From Symbiodinium natans (taxonomy: Eukaryota > Sar > Dinophyceae > Suessiales > Symbiodiniaceae): DNA of 60,000 nt. The notes below the pieces were generated by a model. The model was not told the origin of the DNA, ran no database searches, and was given only the letters and a program-made list of their open reading frames with translations. The stretch is from NCBI GenBank assembly GCA_905221605.1, contig CAJNDS010001868.1, forward strand, positions 535,001 to 595,000, read 5' to 3'. Each line of letters opens with the position of its first letter. Position 1 is the first letter of the stretch. Shown here one piece after another: positions 48,163-59,404 of this stretch. The translations under genes and the position numbers were made by a program.

Positions 48163-49676
48163 ACCCTAAACCCTAAACCCTAAACCCTAAACCCTAAACC
48201 CTAAACCCTAAACCCTAAACCCTAAACCCTAAACCCTAAACCCTAAACCCTAAACCCTAAACCCTAAACCACTCCTAGGGCCGCTTCTAAGCACGATGTC
48301 GAACACCACCAGCCCTTATAGCAGCATAAGCCCCGCTGAACCAGTCCCCCTTCGAGCCCTTCATCTTGGGATTTTTCTCCTTACGCTACTCGTAGTCCCT
48401 AGTAGGGCTTACAGTACCCCCCACCCCCCCCCCCCTATTATGTTCCCTATTAAGGGCTGTTAGTATAAGGGGGGAACAGCCCACCTTCATCTGTTGAAAG
48501 CACTGCCCGCAGGCCCGTTCCTCTGGGCACCTTCCAGGACGCCAAGCGCGGCAAGGCTGGGGTTGCCGACGGGAGCCCGAAGCCCTACAGCCTAAGCCCT
48601 AAGCCCTAAACCCGAAACCCTAAACCCTAAACCATAAACCCTAAACCCTAAACCCTAACACCCTCCCTAGAGCTTAGACCTTAAACCCTAAAGCCTAAAC
48701 CCTGAATCCTAAGCCCCAAAACCCTGAACCCTCTTAAACCTTAAACCCTAAAACCTAAACCTTAAAACCCTAAACCCTAAACCCTAAGCGCCGTAGGTCT
48801 TAGTGAAGGGGCAGCTAAGATGGAGAGCTCACGGCTGATGCTGTTCGACCAGGCGATTTGGGGGCTTTAGGTTTAGGGTTTAGGGTTTAGGGTTTAGGGT
48901 TTAGGGTTTAGGGCTTAGGGTTTAGGGTTTAGGGTTTAGGGTTTGGGGTTTAGGGTTTAGGGTTTAGGGCATGTTGGAGGTCCAAGGGCCTTTTCGGGTT
49001 TATTGAGGGGAACAAGGAGGGACCCTTAGAAGGGACCTTCAGTCTTATTCCCCTATATAGCCGAGTGATGCATGGGAGTTTGTTTTGTTTTAAAGCGGCC
49101 GTCTCTAGTGTAGGCAAAGATGCAGTGCAGCGATAGGTGGATACAGGCCCGGAGATCCCAACGCCGCCGATACCCCGTAGTTAAGGAATCCTAATTCACG
49201 TTAGTACGGAGCTGGAGAGGTGTGTGTGCGTGCCCAAAGTGCAACCTCTTCATTCTACACCTTCAACCCACGCTGCTGCGGACGTAATCAAAAGACAGCA
49301 GAATGCTGGGCCAGAGTTCTAAACCCTAAACCCTAAACCCTAAACCCTAAACCCTAAACCCTAAACCCTAAACCCTAAACCCTAAACCCTAAACCCTAAA
49401 CCCTAAACCCTAAACCCTAAACCCTAAACCCTAAAAGCTGCCAAAAACGCCCGGAAGCTGGCCGAAAGCCTGGCGCCATGACCACAGTCCTTCAGTGCGC
49501 GAACTGCCAGCAGACCGTGCTCTCGGCTGCCGACTCCAGTTCTGACAATAATCTCAAGGGTTAGGGTTTAGGGTTTAGGTTTAGGGTTTAGGGCTTAGGG
49601 TTTAGGGTTTAGGGTTTAGGGTTTAGGGTTTAGGGTGTAGGGTGTAGGGTTTAGGGTTCAGGGCGTTTAGGGTTTA
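48163..49676. repeat. CCCTAAA/TTTAGGG blocks
   Basis: Blocks at 48163-48270 (fifteen units), 48600-48660, 48740-48790, 48875-48970, 49318-49436 (sixteen units) and 49558-49676. 48280-48590 and 48980-49317 are unique DNA; the first holds a possible GTFQDAKRGKAGVADGSPKP exon near 48515, the second nothing firm. Confidence 0.88.
48820..48870 (+). CDS. Short terminal-exon candidate
   Basis: It reads MESSRLMLFDQAIWGL to TAG at 48868, and is open further upstream in frame (EGAAK) to an AG near 48802. A TTTAGGG block starts just after it. Confidence 0.25.
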   Translation: MESSRLMLFDQAIWGL

Positions 49677-50923
49677 AATATATATTCCCTAAGGATCCAT
49701 GTACCTAAATAGGGACTACTTGGGCCTTAACGTGCTTCCTCTACAAGGACTTTGGGGCCCAAGGATATAATAATGAGAATAAAGTATATGGACCCTTAGG
49801 GAATGTCAATCTAGGTAGGCCGTCTTCAGTTTAGGGTTTAGGGTTTAGGCTTCAGTGTGTAGGTTTTAGGGTTTAGGGTTCCCTTATTGGGTTTAAGAGG
49901 ATCATATTCAGGAACATTTCTCAGAGGGTTTTATAAGGGCCATCCACTAGAAGCAAGATGCGACAATTATACTGTAAGAGGCTTTGAGCTTAGCGCCGCC
50001 CGTGTGCCCTCGCGATCTTGGTTCTCGCTGGAGCTGAGTCTGAGGCTCCAGTTGTGTTTCTTATTGTGCAGGTTGCTTTCTACCGTCCTAGTCAGAGCCG
50101 CCCGTTTAACGCAATATAGGGGTCGGGAGAATCACTAATGTTGTTCCCTTTTGGTCCCTTTATACATATACAAAAGTAGCCCCCCCCCCCCCCCCCCAAG
50201 ACCCTATTCTAGTTATTAAGGCCCCTATGGTATCATGTCTTGGCTTGTGCATTTGGAGCTTGAGCTTTCGGGTGAGAATACTTGATTGAAGTATCAGCCC
50301 CTTGGGTGTAGTTTTTGTTGAACGCTTACGGTTTTTTTTAGTGTTTCTTAAGAGATTAAGATCTGGGACGTAGATTTGCTGTCCCTTGCGTGAGCTGTGC
50401 GCTGACCTACTAAACTACGTAGGAAAACAACCTTATCGGCTTCTGGGAAACCAAGGACATTCTCATGGAGAAGTTTGAGCACACGGCGATAACTCGAGAG
50501 ATGTGGTATCCCTCAGCTCTGGATTTGCTGGATCTGGATGATGTCCCTGCTTACGGAGGGATGACAAACCGGGCGTTGCTTGAGGGCCAGGGCCTGACGG
50601 CTGAAGAGATCGAGGCAAGCGTCCGGCAGAGCTATGTCATACGTGCCAAGCTGTCGCCTGAACTTCAAGAGCGGTTCGTTGCCGAAGACCATGACCCAGA
50701 TCCTGCGAACAGCTGGTTCCCTCCCTTCGAGTGGACCAGCCTCTTTTGCAAGAGCTGTGACGAGAGCCTTGGCTGGCTGTTTACGCCTCCCGCGACAGCA
50801 AGCCAGCCTGTTGAGGAGCCCTTCATCGCGCTGCGCGTCACGTCACTGCGTGAGGGAATCCCAGAAGCTGCTGGTGGTGCAGCCGCGCGGCGGCGGCGCG
50901 GCCGAAACAGACGCAGGCGCTGA
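49478..50923 (+). CDS. Gene with cereblon CULT-like C-terminal domain (at least two exons)
   Basis: The last exon (50423-50923) follows a TACTAAA-like branch site and AG at 50421-50422 and ends in TGA. It contains NSWFPPFEWTSLFCKSC then LGWLF and FIALRV. In cereblon the same order is SWFPGYAW, CxxC, IGWKF: the three Trp of the thalidomide pocket and half of the zinc site. All three Trp are kept here. An upstream exon beginning at ATG 49478 encodes MTTVLQCANCQQT, which could give the other CxxC. Its donor is not resolved: the visible frame does not join directly to 50423 with a GT, so a missing exon is possible. The C-terminus is Arg-rich. No Lon-like domain of full cereblon is visible. Telomere-type repeats fill 49558-49676 between the exons. 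Confidence 0.55.
49684..49804. mobile_element. MITE-like element with 20-bp inverted ends (121 bp)
   Basis: ATTCCCTAAGGATCCATGTA on the left and the inverse of ATTCCCTAAGGGTCCATATA on the right match at 18 of 20 bases. An inner TTGGGCC/GGGCCCAA pair adds a second stem. Confidence 0.6.
50072..50119 (+). CDS. Short exon candidate with strong acceptor
   Basis: The acceptor TTTCTTATTGTGCAG is pyrimidine-rich. The frame reads VAFYRPSQSRPFNAI to TAG at 50117. It lies between the two proposed exons of the CULT-like gene but ends in a stop, so it would be an alternative end or another gene. Confidence 0.25.
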   Translation, partial: VAFYRPSQSRPFNAI

Positions 50924-51675
50924 GAGCAGCAGCAAAAGGCTGTAAAAATCTTGATGCGTGGTGCAAAGCCTTGGGGATATTTGGCTTGTCCAATGCAGTG
51001 GCGATCGTAAGGCCATCTGCCTTCATGCTGGTCAGCGGTGTCCCAGCAGCTCAGGAGCAATGTGCGGTCGCATCAAGCAGCGGTGTGGCAGCAAAGTCTT
51101 GCAGAGACGCGGTTGTGGGCCGCACCGGTGCAGAGATCTTTGCAGGTGCTGGAGGTATGCTACAGGTGCTGGGCGGGGCACGCTAACAAAGGTTTTGCTC
51201 TCGCCCCTGGCTTCTGTCATTGTTCCAATCTGGGGGGGTGGGTGGGGAGGGATAATCACACCTTAGCATTGTGGGGTGTGGGCTGTTTTTCAGGTTTGAT
51301 GAGGTATAGGTGCTGGGACGAAGACCCACGTTGATTAAGTGCTAGGACTCTGCATTAGGGTTTAGGGGATCGGGTTTAGGGTATTCGGGCTGCCCAGTTC
51401 CTCAGCCCAGAAAATCCGAAATTAAGGAAGCAAGTCTTGTGGGTTGCTTGGAGTGCACAGGGTCCCCCGAAAAACCCTGCAGCCCCTCCCCCGCAGGCCC
51501 GACAAGTTTTAGCATTATTTCCCGAAATCGGGTTGTCTCTGCTAACGTATACCCCCAAAAACTCTAATCTTTCTTAGCTCATATTTCCAGGGACCTTATA
51601 TGAAGGACACCGTATTTGGTATAGATCTTTGGAAGGATGGGGGATAGGAGCTCCGACAGTTGGTATAAAACATGA

Positions 51676-52074
51676 CAAGGGCCCATCCAGCTACATCAAG
51701 GGTCTTTTGACCCTAAACCCTAAACCCTAAACCCTAAGCCTTAATTAAGCCCTAAGCCCTAAGCCCTAAGCCCTAAACCCTAAGCCCTAAACATTAAACC
51801 CTAAACCCTAACCTAAACCCTAAACCGTAAACCCTAAGCCCTAAGCCCTAAACTCTAAGCCCTAAACCCTAAACCCTAAACCCTAAGCAGGTGGCTTTCA
51901 CCTCTTACAAACCTTGAGCTCCCAGGCCCCCAAAGCCCCCCGGTCTTGGGAGCTGAACTCCCAAGAGTTGAGCCCTTGAAGGGTTGGGGCTTAGGATTTA
52001 GGGTTTAGGGTTTAGGGCTTAGGGCTTAGGGTTTAGGATGAAAAAGCCCCTTGTTGTAGCTGGATGGGCCCTTG
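51676..52074. repeat. Inverted pair of 27-nt sequences around CCCTAAA arrays
   Basis: CAAGGGCCCATCCAGCTACA at 51676 recurs inverted at the end (52048-52074) with two mismatches over 27 nt. Between them lie CCCTAAA/CCCTAAG arrays (51710-51890) and TTTAGGG (51985-52038). It may be the ends of a 399-bp element or a folded-back duplication. Confidence 0.5.
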
Positions 52075-53255
52075 GTCTCCCTTCTTGCGCTGAAGAGGAT
52101 CACCTCACATCACGGGGTTTTAGGGTTTAGGGTTTTGGGGTGTAGGGTTTAGGGTTTTAGGGTGTAGGGTTTAGGGTTTAGGGTTTTAGGCTTTAGGGTC
52201 TAGGGTTTAGGGTTTTAGGGTTTTAGGGTTTGGGGTTTAGGGGTTTAGGGGTTTAGAGGCTAGGACCCGGAGGAGGCCTGTATCCCCCTTTTGGGGGTAA
52301 AGGGCACCCTTGTTATACCTAGGTTACTCTTGGGTCTAAGAGGTGGAGGGCACAGATTCTAACCCAACCCCCCCCCCCCCCCCCTCCTGCGCCCCCTTGC
52401 CCCCTTAGCACTCAAACAACAAAGGGAAGGAGGAGGGCTTAGATTCTTCAGACTCCCGGAAAAACGCACTTGCAGGTGCGTCTGAACTCCACGGCGCCAG
52501 TGGCCGTGGGAAAGGCGCGCAGCTGGGCGTTGGCGTTTAGTGTTCAGGGTTCAGGGTTCAGGGTTCAGGATTCAGGGTTCAGGGTTCAGGGTTTAGGGTT
52601 CGGGGTTTAGGGTTTTGGGGCTTGCGGCTTCAAGGACACTTTAGGGTTTTGGTGCCTTGGGGGTTTAGGGGCTTGCGGTTCTAGGCAGTTGGGGGTTTAG
52701 GGTTTAGGGTTTAGGGTTTAGGGTTTAGGGTTCAGGGTTTAGGGTTTAGGGCTTAGGGGTTTAGGTGCTGGCTACGGTCCGAGGCATTCGTGGGTTTGGG
52801 GCGCATCTGCAAAGAAGTTAGGAGGCCCTTAGCAGGTACCTTCAAATACACTTGTAAGAGGTAAGAGGCCCTAAACCCTAAACCCTAAACCCTAAACCCT
52901 AAACCCTAGACCCTAAACCCTAAACCCTAAACCCTAAACCCTAAACCCTAAACCCTAAACCCTAAACCCTAAACCCTAAACCCTAAACGCTAACCCTAAA
53001 CCCTAAACCCTAAACCCTAAACCCTAAACCCTAAACCCCAAACCCTAAACCCTAAACCCTAAACGCTAACCCTAAACCCTAAACCCTAAACCCTAAACCC
53101 TAAACCCTAAACCCTAAACCCCAAACCCTAAACCCTAAACCCTAGACCCTAGACCCTAAACCCTAAACCCGAAACCCTGAACCCTAAACCCCAAACCCCA
53201 AACCCTAAAACCCAAACCCTGAACCCTGAACCCCAAACCCTAAACCCTAAACCCT
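51710..53255. repeat. Telomere-type repeat blocks, many variants
   Basis: CCCTAAG/CCCTAAA at 51710-51890, TTTAGGG at 51985-52038 and 52130-52250, TTCAGGG at 52540-52600, TTTAGGG at 52690-52760, and a long CCCTAAA block at 52870-53255 with a duplicated CGCTAA variant (52986 and 53064). 51190-51700 shows no gene I can support. Confidence 0.88.
52476..52816 (+). CDS. Two exon-like islands, 52476-52534 and 52765-52816
   Basis: The first follows CTTGCAG and reads VRLNSTAPVAVGKARSWAL up to a GT at 52535. The second follows TTAG and reads VLATVRGIRGFGAHLQR up to a GT at 52817. Between them lie TTCAGGG and TTTAGGG blocks. A common gene is possible but unproven. Confidence 0.3.
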
Positions 53256-53339
53256 AAAACCCTCAAAAGCCCACCAGCATTGCCAGGCTCTGGCCTCGGG
53301 CTCGTCTTCGTTGTTGGCCGCGATGGCCGAGGTCTTTCC

Positions 53340-54000
53340 GGCTTGGGGGTTGCGGGCTGTTTAGGGCGTTAAGGTGTTAAGGTTTAGGGTTTAGGGTTTG
53401 GGGCGTTTTAAGGAGGTTTTTAGGGCTTTGGAGTTTTGGTTTTGGGGAGTTTCGGCTGTTTAGGGTGTTAGGGCATTAAGGTTTTCAGGAGGTTTTAGGG
53501 TTCAGGGTTTAGGGTTTAGGTTGTCAGGGTTTTAGGTTTTAGGGGTTTAGGGCTTTTGGAGTTTTGGGGGTTTAGGGTGTTAGGGTTTTAAGGTGTTAGG
53601 GTTGTCAAAAGGGTTTAGGGCTTTGGGACTTTTGGGGTTTAGGGTGTTCGGGTGTTGGGGTTTTAAGGTTTTAGGGTCGGGGGCTTTTGGGGTTTAGAGC
53701 GAAAAGGGATGTAACTTGGGGCTTCGCGGGGTCCACTGCTTATCTCGGTGTGGGTGTACGGACCAGTCCCATTTACTGGGGCGGTTAAATATTGTAATCG
53801 CCACTTTGTTAGTATCGCCACAGTTGTTATCAACCTGCGCTTTGGACGGGCGAGATTGCTCATTTTCCGCCTGTGATCTCCTCTCCTAGATCCTAAAGCC
53901 TGAGCCCTGTATCTTTGGCCCAAATCCCTAAACCCTTAATCCACTTGGGGGGTTCTCTGAATAACGGTCTTTTTGGGGACCCTTAAAGTATACTATCTAG
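53340..54000. repeat. Decayed TTTAGGG/TTTTAGGG region
   Basis: G/T-rich sequence with GGTTTTAGGG and GGGTGTTAGGG units up to about 53695. 53700-54100 is unique with no convincing gene. Confidence 0.6.
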
Positions 54001-54107
54001 GAACTCAAAACGGGACCCTCGTTTTGAGCACTGCCAAACCCTACACACTAAACTTGTCACTGCACCCTAAATCCTAAACGTTTAGCTCTAGACCCTAGGG
54101 TATCCCT

Positions 54108-54640
54108 AAACCCCAAACCCCAAACCCCAAACCCCAAACCCCAAACCCCAAACCCCAAACCCCAAACCCCAAACCCCAAACCCCAAACCCCAAACCCCAA
54201 ACCCTTAACCCCAAACCCCAAACCCCAAACCCCAAACCCCAAACCCCAAACCCCAAACCCCAAACCCCAAACCCTAAAGCCTAAACCCTAAACGAGCAGG
54301 CCGAGCGGAGGGACGACCGCTCCCGCTCGGAGAGCCCAGGCCGAGAAAGATGGCCAAGGCCTCGAGGGGCTTATAGGGTCCTTGGGTTTGGGGTTCAGGG
54401 TTCAGGGTTTGGGTTTGGGGTTTGGGGTTTAGGGTTTAGGGTTTAGGGTTCAGGGTTCAGGGTTTGGGTTTTAGGGTTTGGGGTTTGGGGTTCAGGGTTT
54501 GGGGTTTAGGGTTCAGGCTCAGGGTTTAGGGATCAGGGTTTGGGGTTTAGGGTCTTTGGGTTTGAATATTGGGGTTGAGGGTTGTTGGGTTTTTGGGTTC
54601 AGGGTTTTTGGGGTTAAGGTTTCGGGTTTCGGGTTTAGGG
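54108..54640. repeat. CCCCAAA block then TTTGGGG/TTCAGGG block
   Basis: 54108-54272 is almost pure CCCCAAA with one CCCTTAA unit. After the RS-like island the opposite strand variant (TTTGGGG, TTCAGGG) runs over 54380-54640. Long open frames over these are repeat artefacts. Confidence 0.88.
54300..54358 (+). CDS. Arg/Ser-rich exon candidate
   Basis: After GAGCAG it reads AERRDDRSRSESPGRERWP, an RS-like segment as in splicing-related proteins. It is flanked by CCCCAAA and TTTGGGG-type repeats. Only composition supports it. Confidence 0.3.
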
Positions 54641-54648
54641 TTTGGGAG

Positions 54649-55131
54649 CTATACGAAGGGTTCCAAGTGCCCCAGATAGGGTTTCGTCAGCTGCCCCACT
54701 CACAGTTTCAAGCGCGAGAAGAGGCACGGATGCGGTCTTCTCTCCAGTAGCCCTACGACCCCAAAGCCGCTGCACCCTCCAATTCTGGGGAACTGCCGCA
54801 AGTAACTCACAGGAAGAAGCTGAGGGGAAGGCAGGTGGTTCGCCCATAATGCGCCCCTCTGAGTGGACACCGCGCCCCTCGGACTTTGAGATTGAGAGCA
54901 CGGTTGAGCAGTTGCCTCCGTCACTCTCGGACGCAGGTATTCACACCGTTCCAGTCAATCTCAGCGTCGCAGGTATTGAGCTTCTAAAAAATGCACATCA
55001 CAGAAACTGCAAAACTTGGCGACATTGTTGAGTTGTTCCGCCCGGCGATTGCAGAGAGAGAGGGCACGAGCGACTTTCAGGTGGAGTTTGAGATGAAGGT
55101 GCGTATCAGTGGAACCAGCCACTTCACGTAG
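54649..55131 (+). CDS. Two-exon gene piece with a possible 31-nt intron, unknown product
   Basis: Exon 54649-54972 reads openly from an AG at 54647-54648 (IRRVPSAPDRVSSAAPLTV ... SDFEIESTVEQLPPSLSDAG). The frame would change at 54973. Removing 54973-55003 (GT...AG, 31 nt, phase 1) joins it to 55004-55131, which gives KLGDIVELFRPAIAEREG and ends at TAG 55129. The 5' start is not seen and may lie in another exon. No family recognised. A 31-nt intron would be very short; a plain frameshift in a decaying gene is the alternative. Confidence 0.4.
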
Positions 55132-55424
55132 GGCTCGGTGCTGGATTCAGGGATGACTTGGAGGTTTAGGGCCTCGGGGTTCAGGGAGTACTTGGAGGCA
55201 AGGTTGCAAGAGGCCTCAAATGGGGAACCCCCAGTTAGAACCATCCGTCAACCTCCACTCACTCAAGGCTTGATCTTGGCATCTCTGCTACTCGATAAGC
55301 CATAGTAAGCCGAGCCCTCATAAGGGATTTAGGGCTGAGGGGTGCAGGATCCGAGCCACCCGGGCTCCCAAAGGGACGTCCCCATTCCATTCGGGGGGGG
55401 GGGGGGGGGGGTGGTGAGGGCATC

Positions 55425-56240
55425 TAAACCCTAAACCCAAAACCTAAACCCCCAACCCCAAACCCCAAACCCTAAACCCTAAACCCTAAACCCTAAACCC
55501 CAAACCCTAAACCCTAAAGGGGCAGCGGGGGGGGAGATTGTTGGCTCAGTCCGGGGTGCGGGGCTTACGGCTGGGGGATGCCACGCTCCTAGATCCATTG
55601 CCAGGACCCAGACTAATTCGGCCCTCATTTCTTTCTTTAGGGTTTAGGCTAGATTAGAAGCCCCTTGTAAACCCAGAAAGGGCGCCCTTTTTCATTCCTA
55701 GGTTCCTCTTGGGGTCTAGAATTAGGGGCATACGACCAACCCCCCTTTTTAGGGTACAGCTCAAAGCGCTCTAATCCCCAAGCCTCAAACCCTACCCTGA
55801 ATCCGAAGCCCCATCCTCGGCCCCTAAACTCTAAGAATCTAAGTCGTCTAAACCCTAAACCCTAAACCCTACACCCTAACCCTAAACCCTAAACCCTAAA
55901 CCCTGAGTCCTAAGCCCTCTAGGCTCTAGCAATCTAAGTTCTTGCTTCAGCCCCTCAGCCCCCTGCAGGGCTCAAATGCCCAGAGCCCGAGGCACGAGCG
56001 TCCACCTGAGTGGCCTCATCCCCACATGCCGGGCCCCCCAGGGGCGGTTTGGGGGGTTTAGGGTTTGGGTTTAGGGGTTAGGGTTTAGGGTTTAGGGCTT
56101 TTTAGGGTTTGGGGGTTAGGGTTTTTGAGGGCCCCGTAGTGTTTTGTTGTTTTTGGTGGGGGGTTTAGGGTTTAGGGTTTAGGGTTTAAGGTTTTAGGGT
56201 TTAGGGTTTAGGGTTCGGGGTTGAGGGTTCAGGGTTCAGG
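55425..56240. repeat. CCCTAAA/TTTAGGG blocks
   Basis: Blocks at 55425-55520, 55850-55910 and 56050-56240, around the exon candidate at 55969-56046. 55135-55420 and 55525-55845 hold unique DNA without a clear gene; 55395-55411 is a G run. Confidence 0.82.
55969..56046 (+). CDS. Pro/His-rich exon candidate (26 codons)
   Basis: It sits between CCTGCAG and a GTTTGG donor, in phase 0 at both ends, and reads GSNAQSPRHERPPEWPHPHM then PGPPGA. Clean boundaries. Its composition resembles the terminal exon at 59014-59144, 3 kb downstream, which might belong to the same gene. Confidence 0.4.
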
Positions 56241-57109
56241 GCTGAGGTGGGATGGTTGTGTTGGAGTTGCTGCACACTGTACAGTATGCCTGCTCTGTCC
56301 CTGCCCGTGTCAACCGCCCTGTAGCAGGGCTGGTATGGCTCGAGGGTTTAGCTTCGGGCTTTTTGGATGTAGGGTTGAGGGTCTGCAGCGGTTAGGTTGA
56401 CCCAACAACCCCTGCCCTCACCCCGGGCCCCTACACGCTACTCCACCCCTCGCCACCCCACCCTCACCGACCTCTTCAAACGCTGCGGAGTTACCAAAAG
56501 CCGCGGACCACCTGCCCTGAACCTAAATTTGAGATGGGGCCTGTTTCATGCACAGCTGAGTCCCGGTAGAAGATACCCTTCATAACAGGGTTTAGGTTTG
56601 GCTTAGGGAGGCGAAGCCCCCTTCCCCCAAACAGGTTTAACCTAGCCTCGAATCCCATTTTTTTGCTTGCTGAGGTATGGGCCTGGCTACATGCCACCAA
56701 TGCCCGACCCCCGTTGGTATTTCGGGTTCGGGTCTTCGGGGCGAGAGACTTTTGAGGTTTAATCAATCGTTTGTGGCGGGAAGGGGGGATGGACAGGGTT
56801 CGGGTTTTGGATTTGGGCTGCAGGGTCCACGACTGGGAACGTAAGAGGGGTACCCCTAAACCCTAGACCCAAGACCCTCAACCCTTTTTTTAGAGTTCAG
56901 GGTTTTTTTGGTTTACAGGCTCAGAAGAGTTTAAATGCATTCCGTGCATCGTCCGAGTCCCAGAACCTTCGCCATCGTGGGAGGCTAGTCAGGTTTTGGG
57001 TATGGTAAATGTTCATATGTGACATGATCTGACATGTTGTGATATGAGACTTCGGTACATATTATAATATGCAGATAGATGATATATGGTCTGACATGAT
57101 ATGATATGA

Positions 57110-57201
57110 TATGGTGCATATGTATATATATATATATACGATACAAAAATGATATATATATATATATATAGATGTATATATACATATATATATATATAGT
57201 T
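57110..57201. repeat. AT microsatellites
   Basis: Interrupted TATATA tracts at 57119-57140, 57153-57171 and 57181-57199. The neighbouring 56240-57110 has only weak open frames. Confidence 0.9.
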
Positions 57202-57279
57202 TTCTGGAGAGTGCGTCGGAATACAGGCCTGTGTTTTTCAGGTCCAAAACACATATTTTTCATGAATTTACCTTATTTG

Positions 57280-58084
57280 TGACCATACTTACAATACCTG
57301 CATACAGATTATGAGAACCTCCATCCGGATACATTTAGTTTTAAAAACAAACTTAAAATCCTTTAAATCTTGAAGAAGGGAATCTTCATCCATCTACTTT
57401 TCGAAAAATTCTGTAAGTCTTGGAGAAATTTGAATTGTGGTCTTCAAAAATCTCAATGGGAAGGGCCCGGGGCCCCCCATACCCATTTATGTTTTTTTAA
57501 AACCTTTCAAGTCCTTAAAGCAAATGCATTCGGACCCCTTCCCATTTGATTAATTAATGACTTTAAAAGTTTTTCAAGGCTGTTAGAAACTTTAAAGCCC
57601 TGAAAATAGTCGGGCCCCTTCCCATCTAGTTTGTCAAAGGTATTCAGATATTGGGGGGACCAGGGGCCCGCCCCAGTTATTCTGTAAGGATTCTCAACAT
57701 GTTAAGGCCTTTAAAATGTTGAAAATAATGAAAATGGGAAAGGTTTAGAGTTAAAACCTATAAAAGGGCGGGGGGGGGGGGGGGGGGGGGGCTTTTAAGA
57801 TCCTAAAAAAAAAATTTGGGCGCCCCATTTATTTTTTTTTTGGGGGGAGGCTTCTAACATCTCCAGAATATGCCAAAAATCATTAAATCTTCAAAATCTG
57901 TAAAGTTTTAATTGGGGCCCCATTTAAACTTTCAAGGTGAGGCCTTTTAAAAATCTTTTAAAACTTAAAACCATTAACATTTTACTGAGGCCCACTTAAA
58001 AGTTTAAAGGGGGGCCCTTTTACAATCTTTCAAAAATTTTAACCTCTAGAATTTAATTGGGGCCCCTAAGTAGACTTTATTTTT

Positions 58085-58115
<31 letters not shown>

Positions 58116-58745
58116 GGTTTGAAATTTTGAAATTGAACTGGGGGCCCCATTAAATTTCAACGGGGGAGCCCCCTGCTAAACTCTGTAAAACCGTTGAAAC
58201 CTTTAGATCTTTAAAGCTTCATTGGGGCGGGGGGCGGGGGCTTTTTTAAATCTTACAAACCCTTAAATGAATTGGGGGGCCCTTTAAAACTTCCAGGGCG
58301 GGGGGAGCCCCTTCAAAATCTTTAAAATCATTAAAACCTGTATAATCTTAAAATTTCATGGGGTTCAATTTAAATGTTCAAGGGGAGGCCCTTTTCACAA
58401 TCTTCAAAAAACTTTAAAAAAACATACTTGGGGTCACATATAAAGTTGAGCGGGGAGCCCTCTATTAAAATCTGAAAAAACTTTAACATCTTAAAATTTA
58501 TTGGTGCCCCCAATTTCATTTGAAAGGGGAGGGCCTTCAATTATCTTCAAGAACTTGAAATTCCAGAACAAATTTACATGAGGGCTTCCAAGTAAATTTT
58601 AAAGGGGCAGGCCCCTTTACAGTCTTTAAAATCCTTAAATTTAACCCACTTAAAGCTTCAAGGGAAAGGCCCCTTTCAAATCTTCAAACACCTTTAAAAT
58701 TTTAAAAGTCTGAGGGTGGCCCCCAACGAAATTTTAAAGGGGCAG
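57280..58745. repeat. Degenerate AT-rich tandem region with GGGGCCC cores
   Basis: Variations of GGGGCCC, TTTAAA, CTTTCAAGGGGAGGCCC and AATCTTTAAAA follow one another roughly every 70-100 bp for about 1.4 kb. Composition and motif differ wholly from the telomere-type mosaic on both sides. No ORF of note. Confidence 0.6.
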
Positions 58746-58746
58746 G

Positions 58747-58796
58747 CCCCCCCCCCCCCCCCCCCCTTGGGGGGGGGGGGGCCAAAAAAAAAAAAA

Positions 58797-58834
<38 letters not shown>
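58747..58834. repeat. C20-TT-G13-CC-A15 run followed by an AT microsatellite
   Basis: Long C and G runs face each other around TT and would fold into a hairpin. A15 and then (AT)n follow. Confidence 0.85.
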
Positions 58835-58843
<9 letters not shown>

Positions 58844-58958
58844 GCTTAAAACACTGACCTACGAAAAACTCGGGCCTGCAGTGCGACGTTTTCTGTATAT
58901 ATATATAACACATAATATACCATATATACATATATATATATATACATAATATGTATAC

Positions 58959-59144
58959 ATGCACAGACGTGCTTCCATTTATCTGAATGGCTCCTTTAAC
59001 CCTACTTCTACCAGCCCGTGCGTCATGAAGATAGACCCCAAGCCCCAAACCCGCTTCAGGTACCATCACCCTCCGCCCTATGGCTACCCGCCCGTTCACG
59101 CGCCGCCGCCGGGCCACTACGGCGAGGAGCCGCCCTGCATGTAG
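58959..59144 (+). CDS. Proline-rich terminal exon
   Basis: It is open to TAG at 59142. The coding look is best from an AG at about 59013: KIDPKPQTRFRYHHPPPYGY then PPVHAPPPGHYGEEPPCM. An upstream in-frame ATG at 58959 is probably chance. GC-rich, unlike the AT-rich DNA just before it. Pro/Tyr/Gly-rich tails of this kind are common and do not fix a function. Confidence 0.45.
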   Translation: MHRRASIYLNGSFNPTSTSPCVMKIDPKPQTRFRYHHPPPYGYPPVHAPPPGHYGEEPPCM

Positions 59145-59404
59145 GGTTTGCCCAAGTTTAGGGCGCCTAACCACCAAACCCTAAACCCCAGTTAAAGCCC
59201 TAGACCCTTAAACTCTACAACTCCAGTTCAAGCCTAGAACCCCCCCCCCCCCCCCGGACATCCTCCCTCGGGTCCCGAGCTACCCGAAGGTCTACTGTTC
59301 AGGGCCATGGCCGCGGCCGATTCTAGAGCCCTTGAACCCCAAACCCTGTCTAATCGCAGCCTATAAAGCCTAAAAGCTCTAAGAACCCCTAAAAACTTTA
59401 CAAG

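Noticed and set aside
49887-50138. 83-aa ORF upstream of the CULT-like exon
   Set aside because: It begins in repeat-derived sequence and crosses a strong splice acceptor at 50070-50071, so it is unlikely to be one exon.
50971-51186. 71-aa ORF after the CULT-like gene
   Set aside because: It follows the stop directly and overlaps equally open frames on both strands; 3' UTR is simpler.
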